Positions 27,303 to 36,747 of a stretch of DNA of 64,000 nt are shown piece after piece; the first letter of the stretch is position 1, and the number at the start of each line of letters is the position of its first letter. A program made the translations under genes and the position numbers. The DNA comes from Halorubrum cibi (GTDB lineage Archaea; Halobacteriota; Halobacteria; Halobacteriales; Haloferacaceae). The DNA lies in contig NZ_FXTD01000008.1 of assembly GCF_900182635.1 (NCBI RefSeq), positions 1 to 64,000 on the forward strand, given 5' to 3'. Below the pieces are notes generated by a model. That model was not told where the DNA came from. It did no database searches and worked only from the letters and a program-made list of their open reading frames with translations.

Positions 27303-27764
27303 ATGATCGGACTCATGAAATCGATGGCGACGACGATGAAACACGCGCTGGACGGGTCGACGTTCACGGTGGAATACCCGGAGGACGCGCCCGACGTGAG
27401 CCCGCGGTTCCGCGGGGTCCACAAGTTCAGCCAGGAACGGTGTATCTGGTGTCGGCAGTGTGAGAACGTCTGCCCGAACGACACGATCCAGATCGTTCAA
27501 GACGACCAGCGCAACGGTGAGCAGTACAACCTCCACATCGGGCAGTGTATCTACTGCCGGCTGTGCGAGGAGGTCTGCCCCGTCGACGCGATCCTGTTGA
27601 CGCAGAACTTCGAGTTCACCGCGGACTCGAAGGACGAGTTCGTCTACAACAAAGAACAGCTCAAGAACGTCCCGTGGTACAAGGGAATCGACCCGCTTGA
27701 ATCCCGGAACCCCGATCGCGGCGCGTGGATCGGGGAGGGAGACGGCGAGGTCGACTACCAGTAA
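27303..27764 (+). CDS. nuoI: NADH dehydrogenase-like complex, subunit I
   Basis: This 153-residue ferredoxin-like subunit has two complete [4Fe-4S] motifs, C47-x2-C50-x2-C53-x3-C57 (CIWCRQCENVCP) and C82-x2-C85-x2-C88-x3-C92 (CIYCRLCEEVCP). It carries electrons to NuoB. The gene starts one base after the nuoH stop. Confidence 0.96.
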   Translation: MIGLMKSMATTMKHALDGSTFTVEYPEDAPDVSPRFRGVHKFSQERCIWCRQCENVCPNDTIQIVQDDQRNGEQYNLHIGQCIYCRLCEEVCPVDAILLTQNFEFTADSKDEFVYNKEQLKNVPWYKGIDPLESRNPDRGAWIGEGDGEVDYQ

Positions 27765-27813
27765 CGGGCGTATCTCGAAATCTTCAAAGGGACACTGATT
27801 GGAGGGTTACACA

Positions 27814-28086
27814 ATGGTTTACGACACCATCGCGTTCGCGCTGTTCGCCGCAGTCACGCTGGCGTTCAGCCTGGGGGTCGTCTTAGCGCGCGACGTGTTT
27901 CACGCCGCGTTGCTTCTGGGCGGTGCCCTGACGAGCGTCGCGGTGCACTACGTGATGTTACAGGCGGAGTTCATCGCCGCCATGCAGATCCTCGTCTACG
28001 TGGGCGGGGTTCTGATACTCGTCACGTTCGCCGTGATGCTCACGCGATCGGATAGAACGGACGATGTGGAGGTGAGTAGCGGATGA
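27814..28086 (+). CDS. nuoJ1: NADH dehydrogenase-like complex, subunit J, N-terminal part
   Basis: This 90-residue membrane protein corresponds to the first half of NuoJ (LARDVFHAALLLGGALTSVA, then QILVYVGGVLILVTFAVML, the pi-bulge helix of complex I). Haloarchaea commonly carry NuoJ as two genes. ATG 27814 is chosen because an upstream TTG would add only five residues. A 49-base gap separates it from nuoI, the largest gap in the operon. It overlaps nuoJ2 by four bases. Confidence 0.92.
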   Translation: MVYDTIAFALFAAVTLAFSLGVVLARDVFHAALLLGGALTSVAVHYVMLQAEFIAAMQILVYVGGVLILVTFAVMLTRSDRTDDVEVSSG

Positions 28087-28427
28087 CTGACGACTCCGGC
28101 GGAACCCGGATCCTGCCCGCGATCACGGTGATCGCGCTGTTCGCGGTGATGGCCGCGACGTTCCTGTCGGCGAGCTTCGCCGAGGCGACCGGCTTCCCGG
28201 AGGGCGAGTCGATCGTCCACAACGTGGGGTACGCCCTGTTCAACCTGGGCGAGGCGGCGTCGATCCCCTCCGAGGGATTCCTGGCCGCCTTCCTGATCGT
28301 CGCGGTCGCGCTTGACGTCGCCGTCGACGGGGCGATCTACCTCGCGCGCCGCGAGGACGGCGGCTCCGTGAGCGCGGCGATCGGCGAGGCGCTCACCGAC
28401 GGCGGTCGCGACGGGGGTGAGCGGTGA
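28083..28427 (+). CDS. nuoJ2: NADH dehydrogenase-like complex, subunit J, C-terminal part
   Basis: This 114-residue protein has two helices (ILPAITVIALFAVMAATFLS and GFLAAFLIVAVALDVAVDGA) and a polar loop between. It continues the NuoJ fold after nuoJ1. Overlaps with nuoJ1 (ATGA) and nuoK (TGATG) tie its translation to both neighbours. Confidence 0.88.
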   Translation: MTDDSGGTRILPAITVIALFAVMAATFLSASFAEATGFPEGESIVHNVGYALFNLGEAASIPSEGFLAAFLIVAVALDVAVDGAIYLARREDGGSVSAAIGEALTDGGRDGGER

Positions 28428-28729
28428 TGGTGCCGGCACAGTGGTACCTCATCCTGGCGGCCGGGATCTTCTGTATCGGGCTGTTCGGGGTCCTCACCCG
28501 GAGCGACGCGCTGTACTTCCTCATGAGCGTCGAGCTCATGATGAACGCGGCGAACGTCAACTTCGTCGCGTTCTCGCTGTACTACGGCGACCTCACCGGA
28601 CAGGTGTTCGCGCTGTTCGTGATCGCGTTGGCGGCCGCGGAGGTCGCGATCGGGATCGGGATCATCCTCGTGTTGTACCGCAACTTCGGAGACATCGACG
28701 TGACCGTTCCGACGGAGATGAGGTGGTAA
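28427..28729 (+). CDS. nuoK: NADH dehydrogenase-like complex, subunit K
   Basis: This 100-residue subunit has three helices with the membrane glutamates of the proton path visible in FLMSVELMMNAANVNFVA and LAAAEVAIGIGI. ATG 28427 is preferred to the GTG three bases earlier because it forms the TGATG junction with nuoJ2. Confidence 0.95.
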   Translation: MVPAQWYLILAAGIFCIGLFGVLTRSDALYFLMSVELMMNAANVNFVAFSLYYGDLTGQVFALFVIALAAAEVAIGIGIILVLYRNFGDIDVTVPTEMRW

Positions 28730-28730
28730 G

Positions 28731-30755
28731 ATGGTGGACGCATTCGCCTACGTACCGGCCGTCGTGTTGTTACCGTTCTTCTCGTTCCTGGTCGCGCTCG
28801 GGGCGGGGAAGTACCTCCCGAAGGGCGGCGCCTTCGGCGGGATCGCGGCGACGGCGGGGTCGTTCCTGCTGTCGCTGTGGATCGCGACGGCCGTCGCCGG
28901 CGGCCGCGCCTACAACGAGACGTTATACACCTGGGCGGCCGGCGACCAGTTCGAGCTCACGTTCGGCGCGCTGATCGACCCGCTGTCGGCGCTCATGCTC
29001 GTCATCGTGACGCTCGTCGCGCTGTTGGTTCACGTCTTCTCGCTCGGCTACATGAACGACGAGGGCGAGACGGGGCTCCCGCGCTACTACGCGGGACTTG
29101 GCCTGTTCACGGCCTCGATGCTCGGGTTCGTCGTCGCCGACAACCTGCTCATGGCGTTCATGTTCTTCGAGCTGGTCGGCCTCTGTTCGTACCTGCTCAT
29201 CGGGTTCCACTTCCGCGAGCCCGGCCCGCCCTCGGCGGCGAAGAAGGCCTTCCTCGTCACCCGCTTCGGCGACTACTTCTTCCTCGTCGGCGTCGTCGCC
29301 GTGTTCGCGACGTTCGGCACGGCCGCGTTCGCGGGCGAGGGGTCGTTCCCCGCGCTCGCGGAGGCGGCGCTCGCCGGCTCCGGCGACGTCTGGACGCCCG
29401 GCGGGCTCGAGCTTCAGACCTGGCTCACGGTCGTCGGCCTGCTCGTGCTCGGCGGCGTGGTCGGGAAGTCCGCACAGTTCCCGCTTCACACCTGGCTGCC
29501 CGACGCGATGGAGGGTCCGACCCCCGTCTCCGCGCTCATTCACGCGGCGACGATGGTCGCGGCCGGCGTCTACCTCGTCGCGCGGATGTACGGCTTCTAC
29601 GTGTTGACACCGACGACGCTCGCGGTCATCGCCTTCATCGGCGGCTTCACCGCGCTGTTCGCGGCGACGATGGGCGTGGTGAAGGACGAGCTGAAGCAGG
29701 TGCTCGCGTACTCGACGATCTCACAGTACGGATACATGATGCTCGCGCTCGGCGCGGGCGGGTACGTGGCCGCCGTCTTCCACCTGACGACGCACGCCTT
29801 CTTCAAGGCGCTGCTGTTCCTGGGCGCGGGCTCGGTCATCATCGCGATGCACCACAACGAGGACATGTGGGACATGGGCGGGCTGAAAGCGAAGATGCCC
29901 GTCACCTACTACACGTTCCTCGCCGGGTCGCTCGCGCTCGCGGGGATCTTCCCGTTCGCGGGCTTCTGGTCGAAAGACGAGATCCTCTACGAGGCGCTCG
30001 TCCACGGCCTGAACGAGCCGTTGCTTCTCGGCGGTTACCTCATGGGGCTGCTCGCCGTACCGGTCACCGCCTTCTACACCTTCCGGATGGTCTTTTTGAC
30101 CTTCCACGGCGAGCCGCGCTCGGCGACCGCACGCGATCCCGAGCCGGTCCGCTGGAACGTGAAGGGACCGCTCTCGGTGCTCGGGACGCTCGCGGTCGTG
30201 ACCGGCTTCATCAACATGGTTCCGGTCCAGAAGGTCCTCGGACTCGAGGGTATCGACTACCTCCACCGCTGGCTCGACAACGAGTGGGGCGGCATCGAAG
30301 GGCTCTCTTCGCACCACTACGCCGACCTGGGACCGTACAGCAGCGGATACATCGCGGGCGGGGAGGTCCCGACCGTGCTCGTCGGCGCGGCGGTCTCGCT
30401 CGGACTGGCGCTGGCGGGGCTGGGCCTCGCGTGGCGGCTCTATAACGTCGCGTCGCCGACGGAGCACACGGCGAAACTCGGCGGGATCAAGGACGTGTTG
30501 TACAACAACTACTACCTCGACGAACTCCAAGTCTGGATCGCGTATCGAACCGAAGACGTCGCGGGCGGCGCGGACACCTTCGATCAGGGGATCATCGACG
30601 GCGTCGTCAACGGCGTCTCCTCGGTGAGCCTCCTCGGCGGGAGCCGCGTTCGGCGGATACAGACCGGGCTGGTGACGCAGTACGCCGCGATGCTCACGCT
30701 GGGGCTGATCGCGCTGCTCGTCCTCCTCGGCGTCAACGGGGGGTGGTTCCTGTGA
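28731..30755 (+). CDS. nuoL: NADH dehydrogenase-like complex, subunit L
   Basis: This 674-residue antiporter-like subunit of the membrane arm has about sixteen helices. Typical blocks are FFELVGLCSYLLIGFHF, LPDAMEGPTPVSALIHAATM, LKQVLAYSTISQYGYMMLAL and the C-terminal lateral helix region. It starts one base after the nuoK stop. Its TGA overlaps the GTG start of nuoM. Confidence 0.96.
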   Translation: MVDAFAYVPAVVLLPFFSFLVALGAGKYLPKGGAFGGIAATAGSFLLSLWIATAVAGGRAYNETLYTWAAGDQFELTFGALIDPLSALMLVIVTLVALLVHVFSLGYMNDEGETGLPRYYAGLGLFTASMLGFVVADNLLMAFMFFELVGLCSYLLIGFHFREPGPPSAAKKAFLVTRFGDYFFLVGVVAVFATFGTAAFAGEGSFPALAEAALAGSGDVWTPGGLELQTWLTVVGLLVLGGVVGKSAQFPLHTWLPDAMEGPTPVSALIHAATMVAAGVYLVARMYGFYVLTPTTLAVIAFIGGFTALFAATMGVVKDELKQVLAYSTISQYGYMMLALGAGGYVAAVFHLTTHAFFKALLFLGAGSVIIAMHHNEDMWDMGGLKAKMPVTYYTFLAGSLALAGIFPFAGFWSKDEILYEALVHGLNEPLLLGGYLMGLLAVPVTAFYTFRMVFLTFHGEPRSATARDPEPVRWNVKGPLSVLGTLAVVTGFINMVPVQKVLGLEGIDYLHRWLDNEWGGIEGLSSHHYADLGPYSSGYIAGGEVPTVLVGAAVSLGLALAGLGLAWRLYNVASPTEHTAKLGGIKDVLYNNYYLDELQVWIAYRTEDVAGGADTFDQGIIDGVVNGVSSVSLLGGSRVRRIQTGLVTQYAAMLTLGLIALLVLLGVNGGWFL

Positions 30756-32284
30756 TACTCGAGGCGCTCATCGGGTTCACGTTCCTCGCCGCGCTCGTCG
30801 TCCTGCTCGCGCCGAACGCGTGGGCCGGCCGGCTCGCGTTCGCGCTCAGCGCGGTTCCCTTCGCCGGGAGCCTCTACCTCTGGTCGCAATTCGACGCGGT
30901 CGGGAACGCGCTCACGGGCGGGACGATCGCCTTCGAGTCGCGCTACGAGTGGGTCGAAGTCGGCGGCCGGACGGTGTCGTGGTTCGTCGGGCTCGACGGG
31001 ATCAGCCTACCGCTCGTCGTGCTCACGACGTTCCTCGTCCCGCTCGCGATCCTCAGCGCGTGGACGCCAGTCGACTCGCGACAGAGCCAGTTCTACGGGC
31101 TGATGCTGTTCATGGAGGCGAACTTACTCGGCGTGTTCACCGCGCTCGACTTCTTCCTCTGGTTCGTCTTCTGGGAGGCGGTCCTCGTCCCGATGTACTT
31201 CCTCATCGGGATCTGGGGCGGCCCCCGCCGGAAGTACGCCGCGATCAAGTTCTTCGTGTACACGAACGCGGCGTCGCTTCTGATGTTCATCGGGTTCATG
31301 TCGCTGACGTTCGCGCTCGGCGACTCGATCGGATCGCTTGCGCTCCCGGAGATCACGCAGGCGCTCGCCGACGGCGGCCTCGAGACCTGGTTCGGCATCT
31401 CGCCCGGCCGGATGGCGATGATCGCGTTCCTCGCGATGTTCGCCGGGTTCGCGGTGAAGGTCCCGATCGTTCCCGTCCACACGTGGCTGCCGGACGCCCA
31501 CGTCGAGGCCCCGACGCCGGTGTCGGTGCTCTTAGCGGGCGTCCTGCTGAAGATGGGGACGTACGCGCTGCTGCGGTTCAACTTCACGATGCTGCCCGAA
31601 CAGGCGTCGACCCTGGCGATCCCGATCGCCGCCATCGCCGTGATAAGCGTCATCTACGGCGCGATGCTGGCGCTGGCACAGAAGGACCTCAAGCGCATCG
31701 TCGCGTACTCCTCCGTCTCGTCGATGGGGTACGTCCTCCTCGGACTCGTCGTGTTCACCGAGTACGGCGTCGGCGGAGCGACGTTCCAGATGGTCGCACA
31801 CGGCCTCATCTCGGGGCTGATGTTCATGGCCGTCGGCGTCGTCTACAACGCGACGCACACCCGGATGGTCGGCGACATGGCCGGCATGGCCGACCGGATG
31901 CCGGTCACGGTCGGCATCCTCGTCGCCGGCGCGTTCGGCTACATGGGGCTTCCCCTGATGGCCGGCTTCGCCGGGGAGTTCTTCATCTTCGTCGGCGCGT
32001 TCGGCGCGCCGTCGCTCCCGTACGCGCCAGTCTTCACGGCGCTCGCGATGTTCGGGATCGTCATCGTCGCCGGCTACCTGCTGTCGGCGATGCAGAAGAC
32101 GCTGTTCGGGCCGTTCCGGCTCGAGACCGACTACGAGATCGGGCCCGCCCCGTTCCACGACGTCGCGCCGCTGGCGGTCCTGCTGGCGGCGATCATCGTG
32201 CTCGGGGTCGCGCCGGACATCTTCTTCGAGATGATACGTGACGCCGCGATGCCCGTGGTCGAGGGGGTGAGCGTCGATGTCTAG
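30752..32284 (+). CDS. nuoM: NADH dehydrogenase-like complex, subunit M
   Basis: This 510-residue antiporter-like subunit has the proton-channel residues in FWEAVLVPMYFLIGIWGG, VHTWLPDAHVEAPTPVSVLL and LKRIVAYSSVSSMGYVLLG. The GTG at 30752 is chosen as start: it overlaps the nuoL TGA (GTGA), whereas the GTG at 30743 would overlap more deeply. It overlaps nuoN by eight bases. Confidence 0.95.
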   Translation: MILEALIGFTFLAALVVLLAPNAWAGRLAFALSAVPFAGSLYLWSQFDAVGNALTGGTIAFESRYEWVEVGGRTVSWFVGLDGISLPLVVLTTFLVPLAILSAWTPVDSRQSQFYGLMLFMEANLLGVFTALDFFLWFVFWEAVLVPMYFLIGIWGGPRRKYAAIKFFVYTNAASLLMFIGFMSLTFALGDSIGSLALPEITQALADGGLETWFGISPGRMAMIAFLAMFAGFAVKVPIVPVHTWLPDAHVEAPTPVSVLLAGVLLKMGTYALLRFNFTMLPEQASTLAIPIAAIAVISVIYGAMLALAQKDLKRIVAYSSVSSMGYVLLGLVVFTEYGVGGATFQMVAHGLISGLMFMAVGVVYNATHTRMVGDMAGMADRMPVTVGILVAGAFGYMGLPLMAGFAGEFFIFVGAFGAPSLPYAPVFTALAMFGIVIVAGYLLSAMQKTLFGPFRLETDYEIGPAPFHDVAPLAVLLAAIIVLGVAPDIFFEMIRDAAMPVVEGVSVDV

Positions 32285-33788
32285 CGTGGCTCCCGCGTGG
32301 ACCGCGCTGTCGCCGGCGCTGCTGCTCGGACTCACCGGCCTCGCGCTGCTGCTGGTCGACACGATCCGCCCGAACGAGCGGTCGAACACGTCGATGGCCG
32401 TCGTGAGCGCGCTCGGCGCGCTCGCGTCGCTTTCCGTCACCGTCTGGTTCGTGATCGCGGGCACGGGGCACGCCGACGCCGGCGGGGCGATCACGCTGCT
32501 CGAGGGCGCGGTGAAGGTGGACACGCTGGCGCTGTTTTTCACCGCGATCTTCGCGTCGGTGACGGCGCTCGTCGTCGTGGCCGCACACGACTACTTCCAC
32601 GACCACCAGCGTCCAGCGGCGTTCTACTCGCTGACGCTGTTCGCCGCGACGGGGATGGCGCTTCTGGCGGTCGCGAACTCGCTCGCGGTCGTCTTCGTCG
32701 CCCTCGAGATGGTGTCGCTGCCGTCGTACGCGCTCGTGGCGTTCTTGAAGAAGGACCGCGGCAGCGTCGAGGCGGGGCTGAAGTACTTCCTCGTCGGGGC
32801 GCTCTCCTCGGCGGTGTTCCTGTTCGGGATCTCGCTGGTGTACGCGGCGACCGGGTCGCTGATCTTCGGCGAGGTCGCGAGCGCGGTCGAGTCGCTCGAC
32901 GCGCTCGCCGGCGTCGCCGGCGTCGGGATCGTGATGATCGTCGGCGGCGTCGCGTTCAAGACCGCCTCCGTGCCGTTCCACTTCTGGGCGCCGGAGGCGT
33001 ACGAGGGGGCGCCCGCGCCAGTGAGCGCGTTCCTCTCGTCGGCCTCGAAGGCCGCCGGGTTCGTCGTCGCCTTCCGCGTGTTCACGGAGGCGTTCCCGCT
33101 CGGGGCGTCGGTCGCGGCGGGCATCGACTGGGCGCTCGCGTTCGCCGTCGTCGCGGCGGTGACGATGACGCTCGGTAACTTCGCGGCGGCCGTTCAAGAG
33201 GAGGTCAAGCGGATGTTGGCGTACTCCTCGATCGGCCACGCCGGCTACGCGCTCATCGGGCTCGCGGCGCTCTCGACGGGCAGCGCCGGAAACGAGGCCG
33301 TGATGGGTGCCGCGATGGCGCACCTGCTCGTCTACGGCTTCATGAACACCGGCGCGTTCCTCTTCGTCGCGATGGCCGAGCGGTGGGGCATCGGCCGGAC
33401 GTTCGAGGACTACGCCGGCCTCGCTCGGCGCGCCCCCGTGGCGTGTACGGCGATGGCCGTCTTCATGTTCTCGCTGGCCGGGCTCCCGCCCTTCGCCGGG
33501 TTCTTCTCGAAGTACTTCCTGTTCATGGGAGCGATCGAGAACGGCTTCCTCTGGCTCGCGGGGCTCGGCGCGGTGAACAGCGTCGTGTCGCTGTACTACT
33601 ACAGCCGGGTCGTCCGGGCGATGTTCCTCGACGACCCCGCGACGCCGAGCGCGCTGGACGCGATCGACGTGCGGCCGACCGCCCTGTACGCGGCGGTCGT
33701 CTTCGCGGCGGTCGCGACCGTGCTGCTCCTGCCCGGCTTCGGGCCCGTCATCGAGGCGGCCGAGGCCGCGGCCGCGGCGCTGTTCTGA
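32277..33788 (+). CDS. nuoN: NADH dehydrogenase-like complex, subunit N
   Basis: This 503-residue antiporter-like subunit closes the operon. Its signatures are ALEMVSLPSYALVAFLKKD, FKTASVPFHFWAPEAYEGAP and VKRMLAYSSIGHAGYALIGL. The operon lacks nuoEFG, as in other haloarchaea, so the electron donor is not NADH through the usual NADH module; a ferredoxin or another dehydrogenase is assumed in such complexes. Confidence 0.96.
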   Translation: MSSVAPAWTALSPALLLGLTGLALLLVDTIRPNERSNTSMAVVSALGALASLSVTVWFVIAGTGHADAGGAITLLEGAVKVDTLALFFTAIFASVTALVVVAAHDYFHDHQRPAAFYSLTLFAATGMALLAVANSLAVVFVALEMVSLPSYALVAFLKKDRGSVEAGLKYFLVGALSSAVFLFGISLVYAATGSLIFGEVASAVESLDALAGVAGVGIVMIVGGVAFKTASVPFHFWAPEAYEGAPAPVSAFLSSASKAAGFVVAFRVFTEAFPLGASVAAGIDWALAFAVVAAVTMTLGNFAAAVQEEVKRMLAYSSIGHAGYALIGLAALSTGSAGNEAVMGAAMAHLLVYGFMNTGAFLFVAMAERWGIGRTFEDYAGLARRAPVACTAMAVFMFSLAGLPPFAGFFSKYFLFMGAIENGFLWLAGLGAVNSVVSLYYYSRVVRAMFLDDPATPSALDAIDVRPTALYAAVVFAAVATVLLLPGFGPVIEAAEAAAAALF

Positions 33789-33869
33789 TCGGGTCGTCAC
33801 CCACTTTTCGCTTCGCTTCTCGCCCGCCGGTATCCGCAGGTATTACCGAGCGCGGGCCCGAGTGGGGGC

Positions 33870-34139
33870 GTGACCAACAGGGAGTACCGCTGTCTGAACT
33901 GTCTCGAGCACACGATCGATCGGGCGTTCGACGTCTCCCACCTCTCCGTGACGTGTCCGAACTGCGGCTCCTTCCAGCGGTTCGTCAACGAGGAAGTGTA
34001 CCGGCAGTTCCGGACGTTCGAGGAGTCGGCACCCGCGGGGATCGACTGGGAGCGACTGGACCGGACCGAGAAGCTCGTGGTGTGTGAACGTCTCGTGCGG
34101 TCGACGAAGACGCTCGCGGACTTCACGATCGTGGAGTGA
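33870..34139 (+). CDS. Small zinc-ribbon protein
   Basis: This 89-residue protein starts at GTG. Two CxxC pairs (C8-C11 and C29-C32, CPNCGSF) make a zinc ribbon, followed by a helical tail with WERLDRTEKLVVCERL. It is a conserved haloarchaeal type with unknown role, and nucleic-acid or protein contacts are both possible. It stands 81 bases after nuoN with its own upstream region. Confidence 0.75.
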   Translation: MTNREYRCLNCLEHTIDRAFDVSHLSVTCPNCGSFQRFVNEEVYRQFRTFEESAPAGIDWERLDRTEKLVVCERLVRSTKTLADFTIVE

Positions 34140-34171
34140 GGGGCGGCGCCGCTCCGCGGTTCGAGTCGGTT

Positions 34172-34402
34172 CTACCGCGCGTACAAGGGTCCGCCGACGA
34201 GCGTGGCGAGCGACGTTCCGTCGTCGGGGCTGACGGCGACGTACGGGTGTCCGACCGGGCCGAACACGTCGACGACCCGGCCGACACGCGAGAGGGACTC
34301 GTCGACGACGCCGGCACCGATGTCCGGCGGTTCCTCCCCGGGATCGGCCCGGGCGATCGCGAGGCCCTGAGCGGTTCGGACCACGGTTCCGACGCGACGC
34401 AT
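34172..34402 (-). CDS. gar1: H/ACA RNP component Gar1
   Basis: This 76-residue beta-barrel protein starts MRRVGTVVRTAQGLAIAR and has SRVGRVVDVFGPVGHPYVAV, the Gar1 core that binds Cbf5 in box H/ACA pseudouridylation complexes. ATG 34402 starts two bases after the srp19 stop. A GTG at 34408 would overlap that stop (GTGA) and add two residues, so either start couples the two genes. Confidence 0.85.
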   Translation of the reverse strand: MRRVGTVVRTAQGLAIARADPGEEPPDIGAGVVDESLSRVGRVVDVFGPVGHPYVAVSPDDGTSLATLVGGPLYAR

Positions 34403-34404
34403 CG

Positions 34405-34683
34405 TCACTCGCGGAGGATCCCGAGGTAGGCGGCGATCGCCTGTACGAGGTCGTTCTTCGCGGTGTCGTCGGTGCCGCGCACCACCACCGCGCCGCGGGG
34501 TTCGTACTCTCTCGAGTACGTCTTCTCCCGTTCGATCACCGCGTCGTAGCCGACCTGCTGGACCGCCTTCGCGATCTCGTCGACGGTCGGCTCCTCGACG
34601 GCGAGATCCGTCGGGACGCGGCGACCCTCCGAGCGCGAGCGGTCGGCGTCGAAGTACGCGGGATACACGACGTTCTCGACCAT
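34405..34683 (-). CDS. srp19: Signal recognition particle protein SRP19
   Basis: This 92-residue protein has the SRP19 fold: [39 protein letters not shown] and [11 protein letters not shown]. It binds 7S RNA helices 6 and 8 and helps load SRP54 (encoded at 6934-8331). The gene is followed directly by gar1, an arrangement known from other haloarchaea. Confidence 0.93.
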   Translation of the reverse strand: MVENVVYPAYFDADRSRSEGRRVPTDLAVEEPTVDEIAKAVQQVGYDAVIEREKTYSREYEPRGAVVVRGTDDTAKNDLVQAIAAYLGILRE

Positions 34684-34769
34684 ACCGGTGAGGCGGGCCG
34701 GCGGGGTAAGGTCGTTTCGGACCGCGGGCGTCGCCCAGCGGAGGCGCGAACCGAGCGCCGCGGTCCGCC

Positions 34770-36620
34770 CTACACGTGCTCCTCGAGGAACTCGACGATC
34801 GCGCGGTACGCCTCGATCCGGTTCTCCAGCTTCGAGAAGCCGTGCCCTTCGTCCTCGAAGATCAGCTTCCGCACCGGGACGTCCCGTTCACGCGCCTCCT
34901 CGACGATCCGTTCGGCCTCGCTCACGGGGACCCGCGGGTCGTTCGCGCCGTGGAGGACGAAGAGCGGCGACTCGATCCGGTCGACGTTGTTGATCGGCGA
35001 GATCGACTCCAGGAACTCCCGGTCCTCGGCGAGCGAGCCATACTCGGCCTCGCGGAGCTCGCGCCGCCAGTCGCCGGTGTTCTCGAGGAAGGTGACGAAG
35101 TTCGCGATGCCGACGACGTCGACGCCGGCGGCCCACAGCTCGGGATATTCCGTCAGCGCCGCGAGCACCATGAACCCGCCGTAGGATCCGCCCATCGCGA
35201 CGATCCGGTCGGGGTCGACCTCGGGGTGGTCGTGGAGCCACTCGACGCCGGCCCGCAGGTCAGCCACCGAGTCCATCCGCTTCTCGACGTCGTCGAGCGC
35301 GGCGTACGCCTTCCCGTACCCGGATGATCCGCGGACGTTCGGCTCGAGGACGGCGTATCCGCCGTTCAACAGGTACTGTTTGACCGCGCCGAAGGAGGGG
35401 CGGCGCTGTGACTCCGGCCCGCCGTGGACGTCCACGACGACGGGGTAGCCCGACTCGGGCGCCTCGCTCTCGGGGGTCGAGAAGAACGCGGGGATCTCCC
35501 GCCCGTCGAAGGTCGGGTAGTGGACGAGTTCGGGCTCGACGAACGTGTCACGCGGGATCCCCGCCGTGGAGGCGTTCGTCCACCGCTCGGTCTCGCCCGT
35601 GGTCGTCTCGACGACGTGAACGTTCGCGTTGTCGGTGCCGCCCGTGGCGGTGATCGCGAACCGGTCCCCGGCGGGGCCGAAGCTCACGCCGCCGGCGACG
35701 CCCCGCGGCAGGTCGGGGGCGGGGAACTCGTCGATCCGATCGGGCGCGACCAGCTCGCCGACCGTGACCTCGGTGTAGCCGTCGACGTTGCGCGAGTAGA
35801 CGACCCGGCGGGACTCCTCGTGGACCGCGACGCCGTCGACGTTCCAGCCGTCGCCGCCGGGCGGGGAACCACCCGGCACGTTCCCGTCCCCGGCGTTGCC
35901 GTCGACGACGACGGAGAACTCGCCGGTCTCCAGATCGAGCCGCTCGAGCCGGAGCGTGTCGCTCTCGCGGTCGGTGACGAGGTAGATCGCCTCCCCGTCG
36001 GGCCCCCATTCGGGGCTGCCGTACCGAACGTCGCCCTCGTGGGGCGTGTGGTGTGTCAACTCCTCCGATTCGACGTCGAGGGTGTACAGGTCGTGATCGA
36101 ACGAGGAGTGCGCCTCGTGGACGATCAGTCGGTCGTCGTCGGGCGACCAGCCGGCCACCGAGAGCCAGCCGTCGCCCTCGTGGACGAGCTCCGCGTCGTC
36201 GCCCGTTCCCTCGCGTCCCTGTACGTAGACGTCGAAGACGGACTCGTCGCGCCGGTTCGACGCGAACGCGAAGCGCTCGCCGTCGCCCGCCCAGCCGCCC
36301 CACCGGTGTTTGGCTCCCGGACGCTCGGTGAGGTCGGTGATCTCTCCAGATCCGAACTCGAGCCGGTACAGCTGTGCGCGCTCGTTGCCGCCCTCATCCA
36401 TGCCGAAGACGGCCTCCGAGCGCTCCGGCGAGGCGTCGACGAACGTGACGCGCTCCTCGAAAAACGTGTGCTGTTCGGGCCACCCGAGCGGGCGGTCGAC
36501 GGACCACACCTGCGAGGTGCCGGTGGCGTCGAGCAGGAAGGAGAGCCGACCGTCGGGACCCAGCGTCGCGCCGCCCGCGCCCCGCACGTTGAGGTAGCGT
36601 TCGACGTCGTATCTGTGCAT
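34770..36620 (-). CDS. S9 family prolyl oligopeptidase-like peptidase
   Basis: This 616-residue protein has an N-terminal beta-propeller of about 330 residues with repeated strand patterns, and a C-terminal alpha/beta hydrolase. The catalytic triad is visible as S479 in GGSYGGFM, D561 in HGANDPRVP and H593 in DEGHGFSK. It is a cytosolic acylaminoacyl-peptidase or dipeptidyl-peptidase type. ATG 36620 (MHRYDV) is chosen; ATG 36626 adds two residues. No signal peptide is seen. Confidence 0.88.
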   Translation of the reverse strand: MHRYDVERYLNVRGAGGATLGPDGRLSFLLDATGTSQVWSVDRPLGWPEQHTFFEERVTFVDASPERSEAVFGMDEGGNERAQLYRLEFGSGEITDLTERPGAKHRWGGWAGDGERFAFASNRRDESVFDVYVQGREGTGDDAELVHEGDGWLSVAGWSPDDDRLIVHEAHSSFDHDLYTLDVESEELTHHTPHEGDVRYGSPEWGPDGEAIYLVTDRESDTLRLERLDLETGEFSVVVDGNAGDGNVPGGSPPGGDGWNVDGVAVHEESRRVVYSRNVDGYTEVTVGELVAPDRIDEFPAPDLPRGVAGGVSFGPAGDRFAITATGGTDNANVHVVETTTGETERWTNASTAGIPRDTFVEPELVHYPTFDGREIPAFFSTPESEAPESGYPVVVDVHGGPESQRRPSFGAVKQYLLNGGYAVLEPNVRGSSGYGKAYAALDDVEKRMDSVADLRAGVEWLHDHPEVDPDRIVAMGGSYGGFMVLAALTEYPELWAAGVDVVGIANFVTFLENTGDWRRELREAEYGSLAEDREFLESISPINNVDRIESPLFVLHGANDPRVPVSEAERIVEEARERDVPVRKLIFEDEGHGFSKLENRIEAYRAIVEFLEEHV

Positions 36621-36747
36621 ACGCATCGTTCCGCCGCCGGGGAGAAACCGTTTCGGGTGGATCGGCCGAGCCCTCTCGGCGGACGAGGCGTGCGCGTTCC
36701 GGGCGGATCGCGGGTCTTTTTGTTCGGCCCCGTCCTCCGGTCGGCGT

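Noticed and set aside
23456-33788. Absence of nuoE, nuoF and nuoG as a striking loss
   Set aside because: Haloarchaeal complex I operons normally lack these genes and carry nuoJ in two pieces, so this is the expected layout.
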